Shown: positions 1-10,627, counted from the stretch's first letter. The stretch is 64,000 nt of DNA from Rachicladosporium sp. CCFEE 5018 (GCA_002077045.2 KZ111158.1:133029-197028), one strand, 5' to 3'. Numbers and translations: made by a program. Notes: generated by a model not told the origin, from the sequence alone.

Positions 1-1371
1 GTAGGCTACGGGCATATTGAAAATTGCAAGGGCAAGGCTGCGGCTTTTGAGAAGGCTAAGAAGGAGGGCGCTACGGATGGGATGAAGAGAGCGCTGAGGA
101 ATTTCGGCAATGTGTTGGGGAATTGTCTTTATGATAAGGATTATCTGCAGAAGGTGCAGAAGGTGAAGGCCATGCCGAGTCGATGGAGTGCGGAGGATCT
201 GCATCGGCATCATGACTTTGGGCCGGTGAAGGTGGAGGGTGCGGCGAGGGCAGCGCCGCAGCAGCAGGTGAATGGCGCGACCGGCGGCGTCGCGAATGGA
301 GGCGCTGTCAATGGACAGCAAGGAGGCTGTGGCGTGCGACGAAATCCGAGCATGCAATCGGTGAACTCAGTTGGATCTGGCGAGTTTGAGGACGACAATC
401 TGTTCGATGAGACAGACTTCAGCCATCCGGATGAGGTTCGACTCGACGATTCAACGACCGCTGCAGCCATCCAATCGCCAGCACAACATCAGATGCAGGC
501 ACAGCGCAGCGGCCTGAACAGAATGCATTCTGCGCCACACCTGAGGCCACCCAGTATGCATCCTCCAGAAGCGCCGAACGGTATGCAAGCGCCTCAGAGA
601 CCAGATGCAATGCCACGACCATCGAACCTCGGTCCCCAAGCTCCACAGACTCGCATGCTACCACCGCAAACTCCAGGAAACCAGGCTAGGCCAATGAACG
701 GCATGCAGCCGCCACAAATGAACGGCAACACAGACGGCGCCGGATCTCGATCACATGCATCCTCGCTCGAAGACACTGCAGCACAACAACAGCGACCTCC
801 ACCCCAAAGACCAACCACCAACGACATCCCAGCAGAGACCTACCAACCCCCACCGCCTCAAGACCCACCCCCAGATCTCCCAGGCGGCTTCATCACCGGC
901 CGTTCAGCGGCTCTCATCAACGCACCACCTGACGTCCGGCCCCCAGCAGCCTCACTAGCCTTCAACCCACACGCCGAATCCCCTTCAATACGCCGCACCC
1001 ACGGCGTCAACCCAGGGAAATCCGCCCCTATCCTCCGGACGAACCTCGCAACCACAACACCCACCGCCGCAACGGCTGGGGGTCTTGTGCCCCCATCGGC
1101 AGCTGCGTCGCTACAACAAGGTGGTGCCAATGGCGGGCAGCAGAGATCAAGTTCGAACTTCATCAATCCCGCTGCGGACCCGAATCGGAGGATCGGTATG
1201 CCGCAAGGTGGCGGGCTTAGGAATGGTAGTGCGTATAAGCCGCCTACGAATTTGAAACGGCCTGTGATGGCGGATGTGACGAATCTGCCGCAGGTTGATG
1301 GGGCACCGGATCCGAAGAAGCAGAAGGTCGATGGTGTTGAGGTAGAGGGTGGAGAGGCGGATGTGTCGTAA
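1..1371 (+). CDS. RAD52: Rad52 family recombination mediator, 5' end cut by window
   Basis: Open from the first base with no start, so the N-terminal part lies outside the window; 456 residues are visible. The first ~65 residues are the end of the conserved Rad52 DNA-annealing domain, including GKAAAFEKAKKEG, then ALRNFGNVLGNCLYDKDY and the KVQKVKAMP stretch. Rad52 anneals single strands and loads Rad51 on RPA-coated DNA in the nucleus during homologous recombination. The remaining ~390 residues are low-complexity, rich in Pro, Gln, Asn and Ser, as is usual for the divergent Rad51/RPA-binding tail of fungal Rad52. The tail ends in a basic KKQK stretch and an acidic end. No intron is needed in the visible part. 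Family assignment is firm; the length of the missing N-terminus cannot be seen. Confidence 0.92.
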   Translation, partial: VGYGHIENCKGKAAAFEKAKKEGATDGMKRALRNFGNVLGNCLYDKDYLQKVQKVKAMPSRWSAEDLHRHHDFGPVKVEGAARAAPQQQVNGATGGVANGGAVNGQQGGCGVRRNPSMQSVNSVGSGEFEDDNLFDETDFSHPDEVRLDDSTTAAAIQSPAQHQMQAQRSGLNRMHSAPHLRPPSMHPPEAPNGMQAPQRPDAMPRPSNLGPQAPQTRMLPPQTPGNQARPMNGMQPPQMNGNTDGAGSRSHASSLEDTAAQQQRPPPQRPTTNDIPAETYQPPPPQDPPPDLPGGFITGRSAALINAPPDVRPPAASLAFNPHAESPSIRRTHGVNPGKSAPILRTNLATTTPTAATAGGLVPPSAAASLQQGGANGGQQRSSSNFINPAADPNRRIGMPQGGGLRNGSAYKPPTNLKRPVMADVTNLPQVDGAPDPKKQKVDGVEVEGGEADVS

Positions 1372-1531
1372 GATGTTGAGGAGTATATTTGATCTCCCGA
1401 GGTTGCGAGCACCTGGTGACCCAATCCGCAGAAACGTGGCAAAAGGAGGACGTCGGTTGTTAGAGCTTGCTGAGCGTTCGTAGCTTTGCATCGTCCATCC
1501 TTTACTTATGCTCATTTTGAACATTGCATCT

Positions 1532-2128
1532 TCAGCCCTTCGTTCTGCCCCTTATAACTCCCCCAAAATCTTCCATCTCCCCAGTCCCCTTTCCAGCCTT
1601 GCCAACTTTCCCATGGCTGTGATCAGCAGCACTCGCACTCTCCCCAAGCATCCGTGAGATCACCACGCCCTTCGCCTTCGCCTCCTTCAACCTCTCATCA
1701 AAATCCGCCACCCCATCCTCACTGTTCTCCGTACTCACCGCCTCAGGATCAGTCAGTTCAGCGAGTCTGCGGACTTGCTTGCCGAGTCTATCGGTGGCTT
1801 TGATTGGCACTAAGCTCGTCACATCCGCATCCCCATCAGTGGCTTTGGCAGACTGTTCGAGGCGAGCAGACCACACGCACGCCTTCCCCTGCAGCCCTCC
1901 AAGCTCCTCAAACTTCTCGAAGCCGCGCGAGAGACCGAAAAGGCGGCCCTCGATCCTGCCAGAGCTCGAGCCCTCTTTCACGCCAAGGGCATAGCCTTCA
2001 TCGTAGAACGAGGACTCGAGGGAGAGAAGAGGGGCGAAGGGATCCCTATCCTCTCTTTCTTGGAGCGTCTCGGCTTGGGGCTTCTCGTCCGCTGCTGGCA
2101 TCATCGCTGATACATGCTCGGATGACAT
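1532..2128 (-). CDS. LTO1: Lto1/Yae1-N domain protein (Fe-S cluster targeting adaptor)
   Basis: Intact 198-residue protein starting at an ATG. The diagnostic part lies at about residues 38-75: FYDEGYALGVKEG followed by GRIEGRLFGLSRGFEKF, the glycine-spaced (deca-GX3) motif of the Lto1/Yae1 N-terminal domain. In yeast, Lto1 with Yae1 links the cytosolic iron-sulfur assembly machinery to the ATPase Rli1 (ABCE1), needed for ribosome recycling. The rest is acidic or lysine-rich and not conserved enough to read. Known Lto1 proteins end in a short aromatic targeting tripeptide. Here the end is basic (GRTKG) and the nearest similar sequence, EDF, is about 10 residues before it. It is transcribed convergently with RAD52 and divergently from GUT2. 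Confidence 0.83.
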   Translation of the reverse strand: MSSEHVSAMMPAADEKPQAETLQEREDRDPFAPLLSLESSFYDEGYALGVKEGSSSGRIEGRLFGLSRGFEKFEELGGLQGKACVWSARLEQSAKATDGDADVTSLVPIKATDRLGKQVRRLAELTDPEAVSTENSEDGVADFDERLKEAKAKGVVISRMLGESASAADHSHGKVGKAGKGTGEMEDFGGVIRGRTKG

Positions 2129-2527
2129 ATGGAGATTTGACCATCAATGTGGTTCGAATCTTGAAGACGGTATGGTCCCGCATGCTGTCACATGCAAACC
2201 TCGAAGCGTGGGTGGGCCACGGGCCGATGTGGAGAAGCTGGGCTGCCGGCAACCGACCTCCGCCAAGAGAGGAGCAGGATGGTCAAGGTTTAGCATCACG
2301 GGCGGAGACGATGAGGTGGAGAAATGGGCCGGTGGTATGTCGGCGGAGGCAAGGTCGTCTTGGTACTGTTGTAGCTTCACTGTATCTGACCTGAACTCTT
2401 CCACCACTATCTCTCAGCTTCACGATCCTGCCTCATAGCACTACTGAGCGCGACCATGGATTGAAGTGGAGCATTGGCATTGACGAGAACTACGGATACA
2501 TAGCCGCATCGCTTGAGGGCAGCAAGC
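2129..2527. promoter_or_regulatory. Divergent intergenic region between LTO1 and GUT2
   Basis: About 400 bases lie between the two divergent start codons, so both promoters must be here. Some open frames run through it but none resembles a protein or has a convincing start. No TATA box or named operator is recognised. A GGTTCGAATC string at about 2152 looks like a tRNA B box, but no cloverleaf can be drawn around it. Confidence 0.4.
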
Positions 2528-4780
2528 ATGGCTACGCGAAGCACCTCCCGCCGCCTTCTCCGCGCAGCTGGCTACCTCACAGGCGCCACGACAATCGGCG
2601 CAGGAGCTCTCTACGTGATCTACCGTCCCCGCGACGTTCCGGGTCTCGAGGCCGCTTCTGTACCTCCACCAACTTATGGCGAGGGCGGTGTCTTTCGGCC
2701 ACCCTCGTTCCCACGGATCAAGACTCGCGAGGAGCAGATTGCGGATCTCAAGGCGAGCGCAGGGGTGATCACAGATGCGGTCAAGAAGGCAGGTAGTAAG
2801 ATCGCGCAGGCTGTCAAAGGGCAGGATGTAGCTGGCAAGGAAGCGGAAGGCGCGGAGTATGATCTGTTGATCATTGGAGGGGGAGCTACGGGAGCTGGTG
2901 TCGCACTTGACGCTGCGAGTAGAGGTCTCAAAGTTGCTGTCGTCGATCGAGATGACTTCGCTTCGGGGACAAGCAGTAAAAGCACGAAGCTTGTACATGG
3001 CGGTGTTCGATACCTGGAGAAAGCCGTCTGGCAGCTCGACTACAACCAGTACAAGCTTGTCGTCGAAGCTCTACGAGAGCGACGATACTTTCTGGACACT
3101 GCACCGCATCTCTCCTCCTGGCTCCCGATTATGATTCCTGTGAAGAAGGCATGGCAAGTCCCCTACTTCTGGTTCGGTACAAAATTCTACGACTTCCTCG
3201 CCGGCTCCGAGAACATTGAAAGCTCGTACTTCCTGACTCGCAGCAAAGCCTTGGATGCCTTCCCTATGCTGAAGAAAGATGACCTCTGGGGCGCTCTCGT
3301 CTACTATGATGGCGCACACAATGACTCCCGCATGAATGTCTCTCTGGCTATGACTGCAAGTCTCTACGGTGCAACAGTAGTGAACCACCTCGAAGTCACA
3401 GCTCTCGAAAAGGACGCATCTGGCAAGCTCTGCGGTGCTCAAGTCAAAGACGTGATCGCAGAGAAGAACGGCAAACCCTCGGAACCATTCACGATCAAAG
3501 CGAAAGGCATCATCAACGCCACCGGTCCCTTCACAGACGGCATTCGCAAACTCGACGACCAAAATGTACCTGAAATCGTCGCACCGAGCTCAGGCGTGCA
3601 CGTCATTCTTCCTGGCTTCTACGCTCCGACCAACATGGGCCTCCTAGACCCCGCCACCTCCGACGGCCGCGTGATCTTCTTCCTCCCCTGGCAAGGCAAC
3701 ACCATCGCAGGCACGACAGACGCGCCTTGCGACGTGAAGCAGAACCCCATAGCCGGCGAGCAGGAGATCGAGTGGATCTTGAGTGAAGTCCAGAATTACC
3801 TCCAACCCGAAATCAACGTCCGCCGCGGCGACGTGCTGGCAGCATGGTCCGGTATCCGCCCCCTCGTCCGCGATCCGAAGAAATCTGCCTCGGAAGGTCT
3901 AGTCCGCAACCACCTCGTCACGACCTCTGACTCGGGCCTCATCACCATTTCTGGCGGGAAATGGACGACCTACCGCCAAATGGCCGAAGAAGCAGTCGAT
4001 GAAGCCATCTCCCTCTTCTCCCTGCACCCCACGGGGGTCCCCTCCCCGCCGCTAGTCTCAGGCGTGACAGGTTTCGAAGACCCCACGCCCCTTGACGGCG
4101 CTTGCCACACGCACAACCTCCGCTTAGTGGGCGCACACGGCTTCAGCAAGACGCTTTACATCAACTTGATCCAGCATTACGGCCTAGAGACCGAGGTAGC
4201 CAAACATCTATGTGAAAGCTACGGTGACCGCGCCTGGCAAGTCGCCGCCCTCTGCGCGCCGACTGAACTCCGTTTCCCCGTCCGCGGCATCCGTATCGCG
4301 ACACTGTATCCGTATGTAGACGGTGAGATCCGCTACGCTGTGCGTCATGAGTACGCGCAAACGGCTATCGACGTCCTCGCTCGCAGAACCCGCTTGACGT
4401 TCCTCAATGCTCAAGCATCGCTCGAGGCGCTGCCGATGGTGATCGATATGATGGGCGAGGAGCTCGGGTGGGGTAAGGAGAGGAAGGCGGTGGAGTGGAC
4501 GGAAGGTGTCCGCTTCCTGGGGAGCATGGGACTGCCTAAGAGTAAGCTTGCGCTCACGCGCGAGGAGGTCGAGAGAGGAGAGGTGGGGAAGTATAGCGAT
4601 GAGGAGTATGGGCTTTATGCAAGGCATGGTGAGTGATCCAGGTGTGCGTGTGGAGGGTTGATGAGGTGCTGATATTGTGCAGATAAGCCGGATGAGTTGC
4701 TGGAGAGTGATTCGCATCTTGCGCCGGGACAGGATCCAACGCTGAAGGAGGATTCTCATATTGTGAGGGAGCAACAGTAG
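2528..4780 (+). CDS. GUT2: FAD-dependent glycerol-3-phosphate dehydrogenase, mitochondrial
   Basis: Two exons, 2528-4628 and 4683-4780, give 732 residues. The 54-nt intron begins GTGAGT and ends GCAG; splicing replaces a stop just after the donor with an in-frame tail ending REQQ. The first ATG is at 2528; the open frame extends upstream only through non-ATG codons. Residues 1-40 are Arg/Ser-rich followed by a hydrophobic stretch, as expected for targeting to the mitochondrial inner membrane. The FAD-binding motif IIGGGATGAG is at about residue 115, followed by the conserved SSKSTKLVHGGVRYLE. The enzyme oxidises glycerol-3-phosphate to dihydroxyacetone phosphate and passes electrons to ubiquinone, serving glycerol catabolism and the G3P shuttle. 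Length and motifs match the family; no lesions. Confidence 0.97.
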
Positions 4781-5185
4781 TGAAGCCGGGTTCGAACGGG
4801 CATGTATGATGGGAAGGCGGAGGACTTGGATCTAGGGACTTGTACAGAAAAGCGACTGTGCTGTATCGAGGTTACACATGCCGCATGGCTTTACCCAAGC
4901 CGTTCACATAGGTCTGATCTCGTCCGTGGAAGAGTGCTAGAAGCCATTTGGTGCTTTGTGACTGGCTCGTCGCGGGTGCTCCGTCTAGCTTTCAGAAATC
5001 GACATCGGACCATCTGGCGTCGTGCAGTACAGCTGATGTAGTGCAGGCGTATCTCTCCGACTATGCAACGAACTATGAGCTGGCAGGGCTCGTGTGTCAT
5101 ACCATCGCACACGAAGAAGTCAATGCGTGGTGGAGGTAATTCCCTGGGCCAGCGACACTTCCCAGCTATCTTCCACTTCCTGAAG
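4781..5185. other. Intergenic, no gene seen
   Basis: About 400 bases between the convergent ends of GUT2 and the first LPxELR gene. No RNA gene, repeat or plausible reading frame was recognised. Confidence 0.5.
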
Positions 5186-5914
5186 CTAAGCATCTAAGAG
5201 CTTGCAGAATTCAGGGTGCTCTTCCTTCAGCATCTTAATCGTCTCTGGTCGTATGCCTGCAAAATGACTGATGATCTCGGCCAGGTCTGCGACCGGAACA
5301 CGTTGATGTAACCATTCCCCTGCGCAGTCGCCGTTCTCCCGATATCTTCGCACGGTACGGTGGCGCTGCCCGGTGAGCGCAATAAACACGGATTGCAAGA
5401 AATTGCCGCGATACACCTCTTTCCAGGCCATTTGCGTGTCCGCCACCATCTCGCCGAATCTCGCCAACATCTTCGCCTCTTCCAGGAGGCGCATTTTACC
5501 CGCGAGTCGCTGCTCCTCCTGCGTTAGGTCTACGGCGGCGGTAAGGGCTTCGGAGATCTCGAGGAATTTGCCGAGCTCTGTGTCCAGGTCTGCGGCTAGA
5601 CTATCTAGCGCTTTGTCGGTAATCGGGGAGGCTTCTCGGCAGAGGAGCTTGCAGGTGTGGAGTACTGGTATCTCCACGAATTGTGCACAGCGCCGCTCGA
5701 AGTTATGCTCGCAGACCAGCTCATCTGAGCTGGGCACTGCTTTGATTGATGGCTTCGAAGTGCAGATCACCAGCTCCAGGATGTCCAAGCGAAGCTCCTT
5801 GGGTAGATCTAGTAGGCGACATGGTGCCAGCTTCTTCAGCATCAGCGAAGGGGGAGTCGCGGGAGATTCTGGCGAAGGCTTCTCGACTACTTTCAAGCGG
5901 TCAGTCGGCGCCAT
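5186..5914 (-). CDS. LPxELR-type (F-box-like/2EXR-like) protein, array A member 1
   Basis: Intact frame of 242 residues from the ATG at 5914. The frame stays open to an ATG at 6022, but the upstream 37 residues look like leader or intron sequence. The N-terminal motif LLDLPKELRLDILELVI is followed about 45 residues later by PVLHTCKLLCREA. This spacing matches the fungal superfamily with an F-box-like LPxELRxxI helix and a second CxxxRxEA motif (often annotated F-box-like or 2EXR). The rest is helical, charged and not recognised. A role as a substrate adaptor of an SCF ubiquitin ligase is only an inference from the F-box-like motif. Two neighbouring genes on the same strand carry the same motifs, so this is a tandem duplicate. 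Confidence 0.62.
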   Translation of the reverse strand: MAPTDRLKVVEKPSPESPATPPSLMLKKLAPCRLLDLPKELRLDILELVICTSKPSIKAVPSSDELVCEHNFERRCAQFVEIPVLHTCKLLCREASPITDKALDSLAADLDTELGKFLEISEALTAAVDLTQEEQRLAGKMRLLEEAKMLARFGEMVADTQMAWKEVYRGNFLQSVFIALTGQRHRTVRRYRENGDCAGEWLHQRVPVADLAEIISHFAGIRPETIKMLKEEHPEFCKLLDA

Positions 5915-6344
5915 GTGGGACAGGATCCCATGTGAGATGTGTATATAGATGGTGAGGAGCTGAATATTACCAATTGGTGCACCTGACTCTGCCTCCATCA
6001 TCGGTATGATTTCGCTTGGCATCACGGAGAGATACTTGGTCGGTGGCCCACCAGTATGATGACGGCTCGCAGTTGCGAGATCGTTCCAGTGAAATTGGTG
6101 TGTCTGCGCGTTGACTTGCGTGGGACTTGGAAGTGGCTAGATGCAGAGAGGTGATCGACTTCACTACCTCATTTCGAAGTTGTCACATGTGAGGAAGGCA
6201 CACCGGACTACTCTCACGCGCCTGCAGCCTAGTGAAGTCCTGTCTGAATTCCAAGCTGGCAGACAAACAGGAGTAGCCTTAGCTTCACCTTTTGCGTGTC
6301 CCGTGAGCTACAGTACGCTACCGATTCACTGCCACCCTTTCGCC

Positions 6345-6857
6345 TCACGTAGCTTCGATACTTCCATTCAAACGGTGACCACCTTCCCGTATACCTATAT
6401 CGACAAAGAGCGCCTGCCATTCCTTGCGGACCTTGACGGCGACAGCAACACACCAATCGATCCTGAACATTCCCTGGGCCAGATCATGAGCTCGTTGACT
6501 TGAGGTAGGACTCCAGACTACTGTGAGCTCGCGGCGCGTATTGCGCTTCTGGTCGTACTGCATCCTGAGGTCTTCTAGCACCTGCTCCATAGCCTTGCCG
6601 ACTGTGGAAAGCGCATCATATCTCAGGAGCGTGCACACATGGAGCGTGATGTTGTTGCCGAGCTGGGCATAGGGAGGCTCAAATGTAGGATGGGAGCGAT
6701 ATTCAGCCAATTCTGTGATAGAGGGTTTGGCGCTTTCAATCGCATGCATGACTATCTCCAGGCGGAGCTCTTTCGGCAATTCGAGGAGATGGCATCTGCT
6801 GTTGGGAGCGTGGCCGGTGTGTAGAATGATGCCAGGTAAGGTGTCATCGAGAGACAT
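6345..6857 (-). CDS. LPxELR-type (F-box-like/2EXR-like) protein, array A member 2
   Basis: Intact frame of 170 residues from the ATG at 6857 (MSLDDTLPG). It carries HLLELPKELRLEIVMHAI and, about 50 residues on, ITLHVCTLLRYDA, which aligns with the second motif of its neighbour although the R-x-E-A is changed to R-Y-D-A. It keeps the AKPSI stretch after the first motif that member 1 has as SKPSI, so the two are close paralogs. The C-terminal third has a Trp/Arg-rich segment (WCVAVAVKVRKEWQ) similar in position to the end of other members. Function unknown; F-box-like adaptor is inference only. Shorter than member 1 by about 70 residues. Confidence 0.57.
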   Translation of the reverse strand: MSLDDTLPGIILHTGHAPNSRCHLLELPKELRLEIVMHAIESAKPSITELAEYRSHPTFEPPYAQLGNNITLHVCTLLRYDALSTVGKAMEQVLEDLRMQYDQKRNTRRELTVVWSPTSSQRAHDLAQGMFRIDWCVAVAVKVRKEWQALFVDIGIREGGHRLNGSIEAT

Positions 6858-7178
6858 GGTCGTTGGCAGACTCCTGCTTTTGACCAACTGAAGCACGGCG
6901 TCAAATAGACAATTATCCTTGTATTACTGTCATGCGGGCGTGGACGAGAGACAAGGTTGCGCAGGCGCATGTGTTGTGAAGTGAAGACGATGAGGTCCAC
7001 AGCTTGCATGAAAGAAGAGAGGTTTCAAGAAGGCACGGTTGCCTGCAACGCCACGAAGTTGCATGAGCCTAGCTGCCTAGGTGACCTGGCCGTTGCGCAG
7101 ATATCCGGACCTAGCCTGGCATACTGCATTGCACTCTAGCTACGTTTCATCACGCCACAAGCGTCTGCACACGCCCTA

Positions 7179-7763
7179 TCATCGCCGTCGCTGGTTCAGT
7201 GAGAAGACTTCGTAATGCATACCAGCAGATTTCTTTCCACCCTTCCGATACCTCCTCGAACATGCAGGACGACCGGTGGCCTTCGCATCGGCGAGACTCA
7301 CCGCGCGGGACTCCTCGTCACCGTAAGCCAAGCTCCATCCCACGAGAGTCCGCGCCGCCATGTTGGTGTAGTCGGACCATCTGAACCACTCGAGGAGTAC
7401 GTCCTGCAGGGCGACCAACGAGGCTGCGTCGAGCGATGTGATCCTGTCGTACATTGAGTCTCTGATGCCTTCCTAGACTAGCATCTCGAAATGAAGCGCA
7501 CGAGCTAGAGCGTCTAGTGCGTCGAACACCATGGGGAAGACTTCGTCACGAACCAACTTGCAGGTTTGGAGCAGAGGCAGCTCGGAGAAGAGGGCACAGC
7601 GCTGCTCAAAGTCGCGCTTCGAGATGAGGATGTCGGATTCCTCAGCCGATGGAGTGGAGCTGCTGACCACGAATCTAGAAATCATGAGGCGAAGTTCTTT
7701 TGGTAGGTTGAGCAGGCTGGATGGTGTTGGCTTCGTAGCTTTGTGCGGTAATCGACTGTCCAT
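7179..7763 (-). pseudogene. LPxELR-type gene, array A member 3, interrupted by one TAG
   Basis: The frame starts at ATG 7763 (MDSRLPHKATKP) and carries SLLNLPKELRLMISRFVV and then LPLLQTCKLVRDEV, the two family motifs at family spacing. It stops at TAG 7473-7475 after 96 residues. The same frame then continues without another stop to 7179, through a protein-like tail including ALQDVLLEWFRWSDYTN that lies where the paralogs have their C-terminal half. The simplest reading is a recent nonsense mutation in a ~194-residue gene. A short functional product or stop read-through cannot be excluded. A longer open frame upstream reaches an ATG at 8120 and includes a hydrophobic stretch, but nothing supports it as part of the protein. 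Confidence 0.6.
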
Positions 7764-9376
7764 GATGATGTATGTCTTTTGGCGGCCCAGGTGGTAGCCA
7801 TCGAGTCTGTAGAAACATGAGCGCGAAGTGATGGGAGACAAGATTGGCGCACGCGTCGCATGAATGCAAGCAGGTGAGTGCCATATCTGTCGTGTGATGC
7901 TCGACGATGCTCGATGCGATATCGTAGTTGATATTACGTTACAGCCGAGTAGGCGATTTGCGCTAGTGATGAAATTGTGGTGGAACCAGCAGTACAACTG
8001 CGAGAGGAAGAGGATGAAAAATATTGACGCGTAGCAGATGAGCAGACTTGGCAAAGATGCCCAGAGGAAAGTACGATCAGAGGAAGCAGCGTTCTTGCCA
8101 TCACCTACCACCTTCGACATAATGCAATGATCTACGCTGACGACAGCACGACTGCCAGTCAGTGATCTTCTGAGCTTCTCTGCTCACCCCGCTATGTACT
8201 ATCTGGGACCAGCATCCAGCGCCAACTCCCACCGACATCTCCCGACTATGACCAGCGAGATCTCGAAGCGTCCATCAGATACCGTCGTAGGCAAATGTAT
8301 GCATCAGAGTGAACCGCAAATGCACCCAGTGAAGGACACACCGCAAGTCCGTAATTCAGTGCTTGACTCTATTTCCTTTGTCTCATCACCTGCACGCTTC
8401 GAGATCTCTCTTGCCCCACTGCCATGCACAAGGCCAACGGATCTGGCTGCTTTGACACAGCTCTCGACGCAGACGATGAAGTCCGCTCGAGCAGATCCAA
8501 AAAGGTATGTGAACTCCTCGCATCAAGAATAAGCCCCATCGAGTAACCTGAATTTATCTCCGTTTGCAAGTCGAGTGAAGCGCGTTCGGAGAGGTCGGTC
8601 AGGCATTCGCATAACTATCGATCTTGACGAATGGCCCTCTGCGCCAGCTTGGGTCCAACTTGCTCACCACAGTACCTGTCATGTCTCCTCGTGGATGTCA
8701 GCAGGCCGGCAGCGAGATCAGCACGCCAGGAGCGCAGACTCATATCATCGTCTCCTCGTGAAGGGCAGCACCGAAGCACCGGTCTCAGGGCATGGTAGAT
8801 CCGAGCTGACAAGCCTCGAAGCAAGAGTGCAGACGACAAAGCAGGGTGTGATGAGGGATGGAGGTCGGCCGAGGTGAGCCGCATGTGCTTCTGTGGCGGC
8901 GCTTTTCAGCATTTGCTATTGAAGCGTCCGGGGACTTTCTCCCAAAGCTGTGTGTTGATGACTGCCAAGTGACTGTCTGTATGTGAGCTTCGACTGCGAA
9001 TTGTTGGGCGGGGAGTTGGAAGAGGAAAGAAATGAAGTCGAGATTTCTGCTGAAGAGCTGCTGGCTTGGCAATGCGGAAGGTTGCCGCTTCGCGTGGACT
9101 TCGCGACTTCACCTCTCCACGAGGCATGAGCTGGGCATGTAGGCAGTAATGCTTGTGTAGAACTTCAAGCTCTTCGGCTGTTCACTTCTGGGTCCTATGC
9201 ACTTGCAATCCTTATAACCTCAGAGAAATTAGCACCCAGCAGAAGGTACAGACCAATTCACGCACACCACCGCCGAGATGCAGCGCAGAACTAACAAGAC
9301 CGGCAGCACTCACAACCCTGATCAGTCGCCGCGAACAGCGTGCACCGTCAAGTCGCCTGGCTTCCAATCCATCGAT
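7764..9376. other. Long intergenic region, no supported gene
   Basis: About 1.6 kb. On the plus strand an ATG near 8248 opens a frame that could be joined through a GTATGT...GCAAG intron (about 8506-8571) to a frame ending at 8877, giving a Ser/Arg-rich product of about 190 residues. No family resemblance or conserved motif was seen, so it is not called. The last ~200 bases must hold the RAE1 promoter and leader. No tRNA or repeat recognised. Confidence 0.4.
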
Positions 9377-10474
9377 ATGGCTGGCCTCTTCGGCAATTCG
9401 TCGGCGGCATCCGCTGCAAACCCAACACAAGGCGACCTCAGCAAGGATGTACCTTTGAGCAACCCACCAGAAGACAGCATATCGGATCTACGATTCTCAC
9501 CACAATCAGAGCACCTCGCAGTCGCGTCATGGGACAAAAAGGTGCGGATCTACGAGATCGATGGTAATGGACAAAGTCAAGGGACGGCGATGTTCGAGCA
9601 TGACGGTCCAGTGCTCTCCTGCTGCTGGTCGAAGGACGGTCAGAAGGTTTTCGGCGGAGGCGCAGACAAGGCAGCGCGCATGCTGGATCTCGCAGCAGGC
9701 GCAACAACAGCACAGCAAGTCGCAGTGCACGACCAACCCATCAAATGCGTCGAAAGCATATTCGTCAACGGCCAACATATGCTCGTGACTGGAAGCTGGG
9801 ATAAGACGATCAAGTACTGGGACCTGCGACAACAACAAGCCGTCGCAACAGTGACCTGTCAAGACCGCGTCTACTCTATGGACGTCCGCCATAACGCCTC
9901 GACGAACAACACCGAGCTGCTGGTTGTTGGCACTGCCGAGCGATGGGTAAATGTCATCGACCTGAAGAACCCAGGCACATTCTTCAAATCCATCCAATCA
10001 CCACTCAAGTTCCAGACTCGAGTGGTGCGAACCTTCACAGACGCCACTGGCTACGCGGTCGGCAGCATCGAAGGGCGCTGCGCCATCCAGTACATTCCCG
10101 AGGACAAGCAATCCAACAACTTCTCCTTCAAGTGCCACCGCGCGACCTCGCCAACAGATCGAAATACGCAGAACGTCTACAGCGTCAACGCCATATCATT
10201 CCATCCCGTTCACGGCACCTTTAGCACAGCTGGCGCGGACGGCACATTCCACTTCTGGGACAAGGACGCGAAGCACAGGTTGAAGGGCTACCCGGAGGTT
10301 GGAGGCAGTATCACAGCGACGGACTTCAACCGGACGGGAAGTATCTTTGCGTATGCTGTGAGCTATGATTGGAGTAAGGGACATTCGAGCAATCGGCCGG
10401 ATTACCCGAATAAGATCATGTTGCATCCGGTGCAAGGCGATGAGTGTAAGCCGAGGGAGGCGAAGAAGCGGTGA
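9377..10474 (+). CDS. RAE1: WD40 mRNA export factor Rae1/Gle2
   Basis: Single exon, 365 residues. I start at ATG 9377 because MAGLFG is the typical fungal beginning; the frame continues upstream to an ATG at 9278, but that extension is not family-like. The protein is a seven-blade WD40 propeller, with repeat signatures such as VASWDKKVRIYEI, LVTGSWDKTIKYWDL and FSTAGADGTFHFWDK. The family-specific end SYDWSKGH and PNKIMLHPV is present. Rae1/Gle2 binds the Nup98-type nucleoporin at nuclear pores and is needed for poly(A) RNA export; metazoan Rae1 also acts in mitosis. Length and motif order match the family and there are no lesions. Identification is firm. Confidence 0.97.
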   Translation: MAGLFGNSSAASAANPTQGDLSKDVPLSNPPEDSISDLRFSPQSEHLAVASWDKKVRIYEIDGNGQSQGTAMFEHDGPVLSCCWSKDGQKVFGGGADKAARMLDLAAGATTAQQVAVHDQPIKCVESIFVNGQHMLVTGSWDKTIKYWDLRQQQAVATVTCQDRVYSMDVRHNASTNNTELLVVGTAERWVNVIDLKNPGTFFKSIQSPLKFQTRVVRTFTDATGYAVGSIEGRCAIQYIPEDKQSNNFSFKCHRATSPTDRNTQNVYSVNAISFHPVHGTFSTAGADGTFHFWDKDAKHRLKGYPEVGGSITATDFNRTGSIFAYAVSYDWSKGHSSNRPDYPNKIMLHPVQGDECKPREAKKR

Positions 10475-10627
10475 TGAATAAGGGAGTGATGTGTTCGAGG
10501 AAAGGATCTGTGAAATCGGGCCCATGGCGTGTGAGGTGCGGGCTCAGGCTACATTTCCCTGGGCACAGCGACATTTCAGTCGCACGACCAGGTGATATCG
10601 CGGTGTGACGTTGTACTCGACTGCTCA

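Noticed and set aside
858..1442. Long minus-strand frame opposite RAD52
   Set aside because: Shadow of the Pro/Gly-rich RAD52 tail; no start, motif or intron logic of its own.
2148..2165. GGTTCGAATC resembling a tRNA B box
   Set aside because: No acceptor stem, A box or cloverleaf can be drawn around it.
4788..4800. GGGTTCGAAC resembling a tRNA T-loop
   Set aside because: The flanking bases do not pair as a T stem and no A box lies at the right distance upstream.
7764..8120. N-terminal extension of array A member 3 with a hydrophobic helix
   Set aside because: Absent from the paralogs; the family-type ATG at 7763 is simpler and gives the expected length.
8248..8877. Possible two-exon Ser/Arg-rich gene
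   Set aside because: An in-phase GTATGT...GCAAG join exists, but the acceptor is weak and no motif, homology or start context supports it.
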